A program made the position numbers and the translations under genes. Below the pieces are notes generated by a model. It did no database searches and was not told the origin of the DNA. It saw only the letters and a program-made list of their open reading frames with translations. Shown here piece after piece: positions 17,095 to 25,836 of a stretch of 64,000 nt of DNA. Origin of the DNA: Maridesulfovibrio ferrireducens (lineage in GTDB: Bacteria; Desulfobacterota; Desulfovibrionia; Desulfovibrionales; Desulfovibrionaceae); assembly GCF_900101105.1 (NCBI RefSeq), contig NZ_FNGA01000002.1:500479-564478 (forward strand). The letters run 5' to 3'. Position 1 is the first letter of the stretch; every line of letters begins with the position of its first letter.

Positions 17095-18288
17095 TTAATC
17101 TCTAGCACCCTTTTTCCAACGTATAGAAAGAGCCGTAACATCATCGTCAAAGACCGGGCGAACTCCTGTTTCTTTTTCCAAGAGGTCTTCAATTGCATCA
17201 AGATTAAGGCTGTCTGTGTGCATCAACTTGCCGGCAATATCCATAAACGGCTCAAGACTGAAAAATTTATTCCCCATTCGCCATTCATAACATCCATCCG
17301 TGAAAAGAAACAAATCCAATGAAGAGGTAAATCGGCGCTCATCAAGAGTGCAGTCCACCGGGAAAAAACCTAAAGGAGGAACATGGGCCTTCAAAGGTTC
17401 CCCCATGATGCCATCCTGCATAATAAGTGCAGGGCAATGCCCGGCACTGAGAAATTTCATGACTCCGGCATTGAAATCAATATCCGCAGCAAAAAGGGTA
17501 ACAAAATAACTGTCTCTACCAATCAAGTCCACCAGATGAGTATTAATCTGAAACAAACTGTGAGCCAGATCGCGAGTCTCGGAGCCGTCAGCTTTAAACA
17601 AAGTTCTGACAATTGCCATAATAAAGGCAGCCTGAGGACCGTGCCCTGAAACATCAGCCATAATAACTCTGATTACACCGTCTTCAAGGTCAAACACGTC
17701 AAAATAATCACCACTGGCTCGCCCTGACGGCCTATACAGACTTTCAATCTCTAAACCCTTAATAAAAGGTACATTGGTCGGCAAAAGCTTATCCTGAAGT
17801 CTCGCTACCAAACGAACTTCATCATCAATGAGATCATAGGCTTTTTGCAGCTCGGAATTAGCAGACTGCAATTGACGTGTAAGCATGACCTGCCTGATGG
17901 CTACGCCGACCCGTGCCTTTAACTCGACAACATGGAAAGGCTTGGTCAAATAATCATTTGCACCGGCATTAAGAGCTTTCGCCTTGATGTCCTGCTCATC
18001 CTGCCCGGTCAGTACAATTATAATTACTTCAGGATCACCGAGAAAATTACGTATCTTTTCAATTACATCAAATCCATCCATTTTGGGCATAAGTAAATCA
18101 AGCAGAATTACACTTGGACGAATCTCAACATATTTATCAACACACTCAAGCCCGTCAGCAGCGGTCACTACCTGATAATCATCTTCAAGAACTCTCGTAA
18201 GAAAATTTCTCATAGTAATGGAATCATCCACAACCAATATAATCGGAGATTCATCCTCTCGCTTATTCTTTTGAACTTTAACGCTCAC
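17095..18288 (-). CDS. Receiver-PP2C (SpoIIE-type) serine phosphatase
   Basis: Residues about 15-135 are a receiver domain (VVDDS, phospho-acceptor Asp in VILLDLLMPKMDG, Lys in YLTKPF). A short coiled coil follows (about 135-165), then an RsbU/SpoIIE-like PP2C domain (about 190-395) with metal-binding motifs MADVSGHGPQAA, FTDG and DDVTALSI. Such proteins dephosphorylate anti-sigma-factor antagonists (STAS proteins) on phosphorylation of the receiver. The start is GTG 18288 with GGAGG 7 bases upstream. A small unknown gene lies just upstream on the same strand. Confidence 0.93.
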   Translation of the reverse strand: MSVKVQKNKREDESPIILVVDDSITMRNFLTRVLEDDYQVVTAADGLECVDKYVEIRPSVILLDLLMPKMDGFDVIEKIRNFLGDPEVIIIVLTGQDEQDIKAKALNAGANDYLTKPFHVVELKARVGVAIRQVMLTRQLQSANSELQKAYDLIDDEVRLVARLQDKLLPTNVPFIKGLEIESLYRPSGRASGDYFDVFDLEDGVIRVIMADVSGHGPQAAFIMAIVRTLFKADGSETRDLAHSLFQINTHLVDLIGRDSYFVTLFAADIDFNAGVMKFLSAGHCPALIMQDGIMGEPLKAHVPPLGFFPVDCTLDERRFTSSLDLFLFTDGCYEWRMGNKFFSLEPFMDIAGKLMHTDSLNLDAIEDLLEKETGVRPVFDDDVTALSIRWKKGARD

Positions 18289-18396
18289 CCGCTTACCTCC
18301 GAAACAATTATGACATCTAAAAAGTAAAAAGAGTCTCTAACTGCCTTAGGATTTACCACAGAATCTAATAATTCTACAGTATAATAAACAAATATA

Positions 18397-18630
18397 TCAG
18401 GATTCAACACTGTCAGCTATAGGCAAATTCTTATAACTTAATTTAATGTTCCAACATAAATCAGCCACTCTGGAAGATCGCTCACCGATGACCTTGGCTA
18501 TATAGGAGACCCCCCCTTTATTTAGCTTTTTGCCTTCCGATTCATAGCACTCCATGGCTTCTCCAAGAAAATCAAGAGCTGCCGCTATATAATTTAACTC
18601 CGTAACAACATCGTCAAAATCTTTATTCAT
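18397..18630 (-). CDS. Small protein of unknown function
   Basis: I do not recognise this 77-residue protein. It appears to be two amphipathic helices (DDVVTELNYIAAALDFLGEAMECYES and YIAKVIGERSSRVADLCWNIKLSY) joined by a KGG loop, with two cysteines. GGAG stands 7 bases before the ATG. It precedes the REC-PP2C gene by 108 bases on the same strand, so it may be a partner, but nothing in it proves this. Confidence 0.65.
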   Translation of the reverse strand: MNKDFDDVVTELNYIAAALDFLGEAMECYESEGKKLNKGGVSYIAKVIGERSSRVADLCWNIKLSYKNLPIADSVES

Positions 18631-19162
18631 ATTCTATCTCCATATATATTTATGCAGTATTGTGCCTAACTTGGAGAATGATCTATATTTACAATGCTAT
18701 TATGTCTACCTTTTTCTGCATAATTTTCAATAGATTCAGCTATTTGCGGATGCTGAACCATTTTTATATTATTAAAAAATTTACGAGAAAAAAGTTACAT
18801 ACAAACACTAATGTAAAACTCATATTTTACTTACAGTTACATTTAAAATTAATATAATTCAGTTCACCAATAAACATGAATAAAGACAATTTAAAATCTA
18901 AAAAGTACAAATCTAGGCAATATACATAAATAATAACATTACAAATCAAATAATTAACATTAAAAGCTTTAAAATACTTAATTTTTAAATTTTAAGATTT
19001 CAGATTTAATGACATTACTATCCAAATAAAGAAATAGTATAAAAGACTAAAAGAATGACAATAAACATTGATTTACGAAGAGTATATTCAGAATCTAAAT
19101 AGGATCAGGAGGTATCTAGAAAAGAAGATAAAAAGGAACTTAAATTTGAAACATTACCAAAA
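18631..19162. other. Long AT-rich gene-free stretch
   Basis: About 530 bases, extremely rich in A and T with long A- and T-tracts, unlike the rest of the window. A 65-codon frame at 18660-18857 has no ribosome-binding site and a low-complexity product, so I reject it. I see no strong hairpin, tRNA or repeat. It may hold promoters, an H-NS-like silencing target or simply be neutral spacer. Confidence 0.5.
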
Positions 19163-20008
19163 CTAAAGGGTTACAACATCAAAATATAACCCGGCAAGAT
19201 CAAACATAAAAGCTTTACCGGTTAGACCAGCCCCTTTACCACTGAGAATTTTAAGAACTTCAGCACTCTGAACGCCTACCGCAGTTGATATTGCAGACAC
19301 AGGAGTTCCAAGCAATTCCTCAAGACCATTATTGTTGCCAAAAAAATCTGACGGAGAGGGATCACCCGGATAAACTGTTGAAACAATTCCGGCCCAACCG
19401 GCAACACTTGCGGTAACAAGAGGAATTCCAAGCTTTGCAGCAGCATCTTTAAGTTGACCCCGATGTTTCAATCCCCCCAGACAATCAACAACTACATCCG
19501 CGCCTTTGATGAAACCTTCAAACTGCTCAGCTTCTAGGTATTCAGACTTAACATCTAAAAACACTGCCGGATTAACTTTTCTTATCAATTCATAAGCAGC
19601 ATCAGCTTTTGACTGTCCCAAAGTATTCTCGGTAGCTAAAAGTTGCCTGTTCAGATTTGATGCTTCAAAAACATCACCGTCACATGCAACAATATGCCCC
19701 ACTCCGGCCCGCGCTAAAGATTCAAGTAAATGACCACCAAGTCCTCCGAGACCGACCACCGCGACCTTTGAAGTAAAAAGCTTTTCCTGTTCCTTTTGAC
19801 TGAAAGTTGTCAGATTACGGGCGTACCTTTCCGGAACAGCTCCCTGTTTAAAAGCAACACGCTCAACATAATTCTGATCAAGCCCTAATTCTATTGATAT
19901 GGATTTAGAAACAGCAAGAGGAGCTATCTTTACACTATGCTCCGGTGAAAAGATTTTTTCAGTATATTTACCTTCAAATTTTTCAGAAATATCTTTTTCT
20001 AAACTCAT
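19163..20008 (-). CDS. ThiF/MoeB/HesA-family adenylyltransferase
   Basis: The 281-residue E1-like protein has the ATP-binding motif GLGGLGGHLLESLARAGVG, the DGDVFEASNLNRQLL stretch and DCLGGLKHR. It would adenylate the C-terminal Gly-Gly of a ubiquitin-like sulfur carrier. The zinc-binding CxxC pairs of classical MoeB/ThiF are absent and there is a ~75-residue N-terminal extension, so it is nearer the short HesA-like group. The carrier gene lies 3 bases upstream. The pathway could be molybdopterin (tungsten/molybdenum enzymes are common in this group) or thiamine; the sequence does not decide. Confidence 0.88.
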   Translation of the reverse strand: MSLEKDISEKFEGKYTEKIFSPEHSVKIAPLAVSKSISIELGLDQNYVERVAFKQGAVPERYARNLTTFSQKEQEKLFTSKVAVVGLGGLGGHLLESLARAGVGHIVACDGDVFEASNLNRQLLATENTLGQSKADAAYELIRKVNPAVFLDVKSEYLEAEQFEGFIKGADVVVDCLGGLKHRGQLKDAAAKLGIPLVTASVAGWAGIVSTVYPGDPSPSDFFGNNNGLEELLGTPVSAISTAVGVQSAEVLKILSGKGAGLTGKAFMFDLAGLYFDVVTL

Positions 20009-20011
20009 GTC

Positions 20012-20236
20012 TCACCCGCCTGTTATCGGAGGAAATATCTTAATAATATCTCCGTTAGTAATCACATAGTCAGGATCAACCCGCTGCTCACCGACAAAAA
20101 ACATGGCCGCATCTTTCTTAGAAAAGCCTAAAATATCGGGTAATTCATCAGCAACAGTACCCTTTTCAATTTCAAGAGACTGTCCGCTGACATGAAATAC
20201 GGCAAGGTGACCAAAGCAGGTTACATTAATTTTCAT
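20012..20236 (-). CDS. MoaD/ThiS-family sulfur carrier protein
   Basis: The 74-residue beta-grasp protein ends in ITGG, the Gly-Gly tail that is adenylated and thiocarboxylated. The PDYVITNGDIIKIFPPITGG pattern is typical of the family. It is co-transcribed with the ThiF-like gene directly downstream. Members of this family donate sulfur in molybdopterin, thiamine or thio-amino-acid synthesis; which one cannot be told. Confidence 0.88.
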   Translation of the reverse strand: MKINVTCFGHLAVFHVSGQSLEIEKGTVADELPDILGFSKKDAAMFFVGEQRVDPDYVITNGDIIKIFPPITGG

Positions 20237-20325
20237 CGTTTATAGTTAATCCGCTATGAAATTTATGTCAAAACTTACAGCGGATTCACAGCAAGAGCAG
20301 ATGACATGCTTAAAAAAGGCTGATA

Positions 20326-21093
20326 TTGTTTTTTAATATGAAAAACATGATAATTAATATCTCGCAAATCGCCCGTGATGCGGGAGATGCTATAATGAAA
20401 GTAAAAAAAAAGGGATTCAAAGTCACCAGTAAAAAAGATGACTCGCCCGTCACTCAAGCGGACTTAGCCTCTAACGAAGTTATTATGGCTGCCCTTGCAA
20501 ATCTTTACCCTGAGATACCCGTTCTATCTGAAGAAGGAACCGACATTCCTTTCTCTATAAGGCAGACATGGAAAGAATTCTTTCTGGTCGATCCGCTGGA
20601 CGGAACAAAAGAATTCATCAAAGATAACGGTGAATTTTGCGTCTGCATAGCGTTAATGCGTAACAACCGCCCCGTTCTCGGCGTTATTTACGCACCTACC
20701 AGCGACACATTGTATACCGGCAGTATAGAAACCGGTGCTTATGTAAGCAGAACCGATAAAGATCCAGAACGAATTACAACCAAACCTGCTAATGAAAATG
20801 AAGGCTTGATTGTTGTAGGCAGCAGGTCGCACCCTTCTCCTGATCTGGAAACATATCTCAGCACAATAAAAGTTGAAAAAATGACTCCCGCAGGAAGCGC
20901 AATTAAATTTTGCCTTGTTGCTGAAGGAAAGGCACATATTTATCCCAGATTCAACCCCACTATGGAATGGGATACCGCCGCAGGACAGGCCATTGTAGAA
21001 TCAGCCGGAGGCTCAATGCTCGGACTTGACGGAAAACCTTTCCCCTACAATAAAGAAAATTTAAAAAACAAAGGCTTTTTTGTAACAGCCTGA
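20326..21093 (+). CDS. cysQ: 3'(2'),5'-bisphosphate nucleotidase CysQ
   Basis: The ~255-residue protein is an inositol-monophosphatase-fold enzyme with the metal motifs LSEEGTD, DPLDGTKEFI and EWDTAAGQAIVESAGG. CysQ removes 3'-phosphate from PAP, the by-product of sulfotransfer and ACP chemistry. The start is taken as TTG 20326 because AAAAGG lies 6 bases upstream; ATG 20338 would shorten it by four residues. A lipoprotein gene follows 12 bases on. Confidence 0.92.
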   Translation: MFFNMKNMIINISQIARDAGDAIMKVKKKGFKVTSKKDDSPVTQADLASNEVIMAALANLYPEIPVLSEEGTDIPFSIRQTWKEFFLVDPLDGTKEFIKDNGEFCVCIALMRNNRPVLGVIYAPTSDTLYTGSIETGAYVSRTDKDPERITTKPANENEGLIVVGSRSHPSPDLETYLSTIKVEKMTPAGSAIKFCLVAEGKAHIYPRFNPTMEWDTAAGQAIVESAGGSMLGLDGKPFPYNKENLKNKGFFVTA

Positions 21094-21105
21094 TAAGGAA
21101 CTGAC

Positions 21106-21372
21106 ATGCGCCCACTTATATTAATATTTCTACTTCTTTTCGCAGGCTGTACTTCATATCAAAACCCCGGTTTAGATCCTTCTGTTAATCAGGGTGAAAG
21201 ATTTGCGAAAGACCGTAAAGAATGTACAGACAGAGCTAAAAAAGCAACAGGATCTGCCCCCGGAAACCAACTTAGATTCCTTAAAACGTATGAACAGGAA
21301 CAGAAAGAGTACACTCGGGAAAACAGAGCATACGAGAGCTGTATGTCCGGACGGGGATGGATAAAAAAATAG
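21106..21372 (+). CDS. Small putative lipoprotein
   Basis: The 88-residue protein has a lipoprotein signal (MRPLILIFLLLFAGC) with the lipidated Cys15. The mature part is charged, with two further cysteines (KECTD, YESCMSG) that could form a disulfide, and has no recognised domain. It is co-transcribed with cysQ and followed by a terminator. Function unknown. Confidence 0.8.
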   Translation: MRPLILIFLLLFAGCTSYQNPGLDPSVNQGERFAKDRKECTDRAKKATGSAPGNQLRFLKTYEQEQKEYTRENRAYESCMSGRGWIKK

Positions 21373-21394
21373 CATTAGAAAAATGTCTAAAAAG

Positions 21395-21430
21395 AAAGGG
21401 AGGAAACCACTTATGGCTTCCTCCCTTTTT
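21395..21430. terminator. Bidirectional terminator
   Basis: An 11-bp stem (AAAGGGAGGAA/TTCCTCCCTTT, 12-base loop) with T's on the right and A's on the left lies between the lipoprotein gene and the convergent ABC gene. Confidence 0.85.
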
Positions 21431-21485
21431 AATTGTACAAAGAATTAATTTATTGAAAATACAAACAAGTTCTATTTTTACGAAA

Positions 21486-22967
21486 TTACCTGCTTTGCAA
21501 ATATTCCTCTTTCTCACCGTTGAAAGAAATCTTCCCGTCAGTAATTTCGAGAACATGTGAAATAGACGGAATCAACTCTTCTTTATGATGGGTGACATAA
21601 ACCATCGCCACTCCTGCCGCAGCTAAGGATTCGAGCAAGTTATATATTTCCTTACGGGAAGCGGCATCAACTCCGGCCAAAGGTTCATCGAGTAACAATA
21701 CATCCGGTTCTGAAACCAGAGCACGCGCGATAAACGCTTTCCGCAATTGTCCGTATGAAAGCTGGACTGTAGTTCGTTCTGCTAAATCTTCGATGCCGAA
21801 GAACTTCAACCATTCGTAAGCTTTTTCACGAAGTTCATCAGTTATTTCATCAAAAAGTCCCACTGAAGCAAAAAAACCGGAAATAACAAGATCCAATATA
21901 CGGATAGGTCGTCCGACGGCTTCCCCGAAAGAGGCTTGAAGCGAGGCAGAAACCATTCCCATCCGCCCGCGAACAGAACGTAAGGAATCTCCCTTTTCAG
22001 GCAGCCGTTCCATCTGTTTCTCAGCTGCATAGGCGGCTGCATCCCCGTAAAGGAGACGTAAAAGAGTAGATTTTCCGGCTCCGTTATCACCGAGAACAGC
22101 CCAGTTTTGTCCGCCGTTCATTTCCCAGTCCACGTTCTTCAGAACTGTATTCCCGAGAAAAACCACACTGGCATCACACAATCTGAAAAGTGTTTTCCCG
22201 GCTTCAATACGATTAACGGCTGGTGGTATACGTTCTTGAGCTCCGTCGATAAAACAGGAAACCCCTTTGCCCAGTCCGTCTTCACAGCGATCAATCTTTC
22301 CATCAGCTAAGTGAAGAGTTCTGTTTATACACGTAGGAAGTTCTTCGTCTCTGTGAGCGGAGCAGACAATTGTTATTCCTGCGGCAGCGGCGGCATCAAT
22401 GGCTTCAATCAACTGAGCGCGCGACTTCTGATCTATACCTTCTAAAAATTCATCAAGAATAATCACTTCTGCACGGGCAATAAGTGCGCGGGCAATAAGA
22501 ATTTTTCTTCCTTCACCGCGAGACATTGCAACAATACTTCTTTTGGCAAGGCTCTCCATGCCGAGAGTTTTCATCAAAGATCTGACTTCTTCATACTCCC
22601 ACTCGTCTGCAAGTCTATAAAGAAAGGGAGTGTTGTCTTTTCCCGCGAGAACAGCTTCTTCTCCGCTGACATCCCAGCCCATTTTAAGAAAAACATCCTG
22701 CTGTTCGGGAGAAACAATATATATACGTTCTTGAGCATCAATAGGACTGTAAGTCTTTTTACCGTCAAAATAGTACTCGCGGGATTTGTCATCATCAGGC
22801 CAAACAGCCCCGGCAAGAACTCTGAACAGGGTTGTTTTTCCCGCACCATTAGGTCCAAGCACGGCCCAATGCTCACCTCGTTTGATATTCCAGTCAATTG
22901 ATTGGAGTACTGGCCCCTGTTCAAGTTCAATGGAAACATTGCGCATGGAAACGATCTTGCTGCTCAT
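21486..22967 (-). CDS. Tandem ABC ATPase of the ModF type
   Basis: The 493-residue protein has two ABC nucleotide-binding domains. The first shows Walker A GPNGAGKTT, a weak signature (MSRGEGRK) and Walker B VIILDEF; the second GDNGAGKST, LSYGQLRK and VLLLDEP. Each is a full domain and there is no membrane part. This layout is that of E. coli ModF (PhrA), whose function is poorly defined but lies next to molybdate uptake genes. No molybdate permease is seen here. It stands alone. Confidence 0.85.
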   Translation of the reverse strand: MSSKIVSMRNVSIELEQGPVLQSIDWNIKRGEHWAVLGPNGAGKTTLFRVLAGAVWPDDDKSREYYFDGKKTYSPIDAQERIYIVSPEQQDVFLKMGWDVSGEEAVLAGKDNTPFLYRLADEWEYEEVRSLMKTLGMESLAKRSIVAMSRGEGRKILIARALIARAEVIILDEFLEGIDQKSRAQLIEAIDAAAAAGITIVCSAHRDEELPTCINRTLHLADGKIDRCEDGLGKGVSCFIDGAQERIPPAVNRIEAGKTLFRLCDASVVFLGNTVLKNVDWEMNGGQNWAVLGDNGAGKSTLLRLLYGDAAAYAAEKQMERLPEKGDSLRSVRGRMGMVSASLQASFGEAVGRPIRILDLVISGFFASVGLFDEITDELREKAYEWLKFFGIEDLAERTTVQLSYGQLRKAFIARALVSEPDVLLLDEPLAGVDAASRKEIYNLLESLAAAGVAMVYVTHHKEELIPSISHVLEITDGKISFNGEKEEYLQSR

Positions 22968-23154
22968 AAAAACTCCACTTTATAAAATATAAAAAAATCT
23001 GTTTTTTATAATACTTCGGAGCAATTCAACTACTATTTAAGCACATTCGGTGCAAGTTTTTAGCAATATACAGATCAAATTTATATTCAGTTGATAAAAA
23101 GTTATTTTATTCTTATAGTTAACGAAATTATTAAATAGATCAGGCAGGAATCTT

Positions 23155-24612
23155 ATGAAATACATTTCCGATAAACGCCTACTTATCTTATGTTTTACCC
23201 TTCTTGCTTTGCTGATCCCTATTTCCGGGCTTTGCGAAGAAGTCCTTAAAGCTCCCGACATTATTGGAAACACAAATAATCCTTACATACTGCCGGACGG
23301 GTCCGGTCCTGGATTTTTGATCTCAGCTGCAATCGGTCTCGTAGCCGGAATGCTAAGTTCGTCAATTGGAGCCGGAGGAGGATTTATAGTTGTTCCAGCC
23401 CTTATGACTGCCGGAATTTCAGGTATATATGCAGTCGGCTCAGAAATATTCAGATTATTCCTTTTCAGTACAATCGAAGCTGTGCGGATGGGATTCCACA
23501 AACGAATCAACTACACTTTTGCTCTGATTCTCACCGCAGGAACAACTGTCGGCGGACTTGCCGGATTCGCTCTGTCTTCAAATGTCTTTCTTGCTGACCC
23601 CGCCGGAAATGATGTCTTTATTTCATCGATGATAATCCTCTGGCTCATTGTATATTCATTCATCATCGTTCCTGATTTTCGCGAAGCTTCCCATAAATAT
23701 GCACTTGCTCTTCTACGCAAGCAAAACGCTGAAAAAGAAAAAGAAGCTGCTGTGCAAATGAATTCGGCAGAAACCGAGACTAAGCAGGTGGCGACAGAAG
23801 ACGGAGTTCTTGCGGCGAAGCCATCACCGAAGGAACCGGATTCAGAAAAAAACGAAATAGACCAGTCTGCTTTCATCTCATTTCCAGATGAAGAGCCTTG
23901 GGAAATAGCTCGTACAATCAGAACCATGAAATTCCCTCCATACGTAAACTTCCCTGGAACAGTTAAGGATGATGTCGAGGAACTGGAGCTTGCTCCGACA
24001 GGTGCTGAGGCCGATCCTAAAGATGCAGCACAACAACTTGCAGACCTGGCTGACGGACAGCCTTATTCTAAAATCCCTGTAATTCCTGCGCTTATCCTTG
24101 CCACCCTCGGTGGTTTTTTCATGGCTCTAACCGGCTCAGGCGGAATAATCTTAAGCTTCACAATCCTGACACGAGGCTTCGGATGTGTTGCAGCAATGGT
24201 GGCGGGAACAGATCTTCTAGGGTTAGCAGCCTCTTCCGGTGTGCTGACGTTTGGAACTTTCGGTCTTAAAGGATTTATAAATATTTATTGCATAACGGGG
24301 CTGATATTCGGAACCATGACCGGAATTCATCTAGGCGGAAAAGCAATAAGATCTATTGAGCCATACAGGATAAAAGGGCTTGTTTCCCTTCTGGTAATTT
24401 CTGTGATTATCAACAGACTCCTGTCTCTACCGGGAGAACTCAGAAAATCCGGAGCATCAATCTCTCATAATCTCACAACAACTCTTGATCAAAGCGCTCT
24501 ATATATCATGATTATCGGAATGGTAATTTTCTGCGGCTGGCTTTTTTACTCATTGACAGCAGACATCCTCAGCACCATAAGACCGCCTAAAAAAGAAGGA
24601 GCAGCCAAATGA
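23155..24612 (+). CDS. TauE/SafE-family anion exporter with a large cytoplasmic loop
   Basis: The 485-residue membrane protein has an N-terminal hydrophobic leader, then two blocks of membrane segments (about 55-180 and 310-470) with the family's glycine-rich repeats (SSSIGAGGGFIVVPAL and GFFMALTGSGGIIL). Between them is a ~130-residue hydrophilic, Glu/Pro-rich loop (about 185-310). Members export sulfite, sulfoacetate or related anions, which suits a sulfate reducer, but the substrate is not known. Its end overlaps the next gene by 4 bases (ATGA). Confidence 0.88.
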   Translation: MKYISDKRLLILCFTLLALLIPISGLCEEVLKAPDIIGNTNNPYILPDGSGPGFLISAAIGLVAGMLSSSIGAGGGFIVVPALMTAGISGIYAVGSEIFRLFLFSTIEAVRMGFHKRINYTFALILTAGTTVGGLAGFALSSNVFLADPAGNDVFISSMIILWLIVYSFIIVPDFREASHKYALALLRKQNAEKEKEAAVQMNSAETETKQVATEDGVLAAKPSPKEPDSEKNEIDQSAFISFPDEEPWEIARTIRTMKFPPYVNFPGTVKDDVEELELAPTGAEADPKDAAQQLADLADGQPYSKIPVIPALILATLGGFFMALTGSGGIILSFTILTRGFGCVAAMVAGTDLLGLAASSGVLTFGTFGLKGFINIYCITGLIFGTMTGIHLGGKAIRSIEPYRIKGLVSLLVISVIINRLLSLPGELRKSGASISHNLTTTLDQSALYIMIIGMVIFCGWLFYSLTADILSTIRPPKKEGAAK

Positions 24613-25805
24613 TATACTCCGGCAAAACGCTCATCTTATCGGCTATTTTATTCCTGTTGAGCGCACTGACTCTTGGGGCCATGTATCTTCCTGTGGTTGA
24701 TGGGCATAACGGATTTGATGCCATGGAGGCCACTTTTAACTCTCTACGAAAGGGAATAAGTCCTCCTTTTGAGGAACTGACTGCTGCCAACAAAAAAAAT
24801 CTTGGAAAAAACATCATAGCAGATCTTACCTTCAGTGATATTAAAATAACCCGCGCAGCAACACGCATATTGCTCCGAAACAAACTGATGGTTACCCCGA
24901 AAGGGCGTACTCTCAATGTTCAAGGAGATCTAGGATACACATTGCAATTTTTTATAAGCGACATCAGATTGCTTTATTTTAACAAAAGCGTTGAACTCGA
25001 AAAAAAATATTCAATGCCGGCAACACAGTCCATGTTTGTTGTTGATCGCATTTTAAAAAAATTAGCAATTTCGCTTGCATCACAAAAAATGACTACGCAG
25101 GAAAATCTTACAAAAAAGATTCGTTCAGAAGTATTGGTTCCGGCATATAACCTTAGAAATGCGCCGCCGATAAGCGAAACTTCCGGAATCACCTATCTGG
25201 CGCTTGGAACTTTTAGCCTTTTACTAATTGCCACCCTTTGGGATTTAGCAAACCTTCTTTTTTTCAGAACGATAACAGACCATTCATTTCTAAGAAAAAT
25301 CAGCGGCGCCGAAAGAAGAGAAAAGCGAGCAGCAGCAAAACAAAAAGCAGCTTTAAAGAAAAAAGTCGCAAAAAAACCTGCTGATCCAAAAAAAGCGGCT
25401 GAATCGCAAACGAAGAGTGCTCCCAAACCAGGAAAACCCAAATCTGCGCCAACGAAATCTACTAAAAAAGTAGCTGATTCAAATAATGCTGTAAAAAAAC
25501 CTCGCCCTACAGCCGATAAGCAAGTTGAGGGACAGAAGAAAATAGCACCGGCCAGAAAAACCGCTGCTGCGAGTCCAAAGAAAACCGCTCCGGCAACAAA
25601 CGGTAAACCGCCTAAAAAAACGGTGAATAAAGCTGTCGCTCAGAAAAGAACTTCACCCGAGGCTTCACAAAAGCCGAACAAAAAAGTAACTAATCCGGCA
25701 GAGAAGAATAAATCAGCTGTAAAAGCTGCTCCTGCAAAGCCGAAAGCCAAAACTGAAGCACCAACAAAAGCTCCCGCACCAAAAGCTGTTAAGGTTAAAG
25801 AGTAG
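24609..25805 (+). CDS. Membrane protein with a histone-H1-like Lys/Ala/Pro tail
   Basis: The 398-residue protein has a membrane segment at about 7-27, a ~165-residue extracytoplasmic part, a second segment at about 195-215, and then a ~165-residue tail made almost only of Lys, Ala, Pro, Thr and Ser (AAAKQKAALKKKVAKKPADP). The tail resembles histone H1 or AlgP and is strongly basic; by charge it should be cytoplasmic, where it could contact DNA, RNA or acidic lipids. It overlaps the transporter gene by 4 bases, so the two are made together. I do not recognise the N-terminal part. Confidence 0.85.
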   Translation: MIYSGKTLILSAILFLLSALTLGAMYLPVVDGHNGFDAMEATFNSLRKGISPPFEELTAANKKNLGKNIIADLTFSDIKITRAATRILLRNKLMVTPKGRTLNVQGDLGYTLQFFISDIRLLYFNKSVELEKKYSMPATQSMFVVDRILKKLAISLASQKMTTQENLTKKIRSEVLVPAYNLRNAPPISETSGITYLALGTFSLLLIATLWDLANLLFFRTITDHSFLRKISGAERREKRAAAKQKAALKKKVAKKPADPKKAAESQTKSAPKPGKPKSAPTKSTKKVADSNNAVKKPRPTADKQVEGQKKIAPARKTAAASPKKTAPATNGKPPKKTVNKAVAQKRTSPEASQKPNKKVTNPAEKNKSAVKAAPAKPKAKTEAPTKAPAPKAVKVKE

Positions 25806-25836
25806 GTGGCTTCACAAGAGAAAATAAATAAAAGTA

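Noticed and set aside
18660-18857. A 65-codon frame in the AT-rich gap
   Set aside because: No ribosome-binding site, product dominated by Ile, Phe, Lys and Tyr as expected from AT-rich random DNA.
21486-22967. Reading the tandem ABC protein as an ABC-F translation factor
   Set aside because: It lacks the typical inter-domain linker, and the signature motifs fit the ModF-like group better.
25300-25800. A/G-rich repetitive stretch that could be seen as a DNA repeat
   Set aside because: The period is not fixed; it is codon bias from the Lys/Ala/Pro-rich protein tail.
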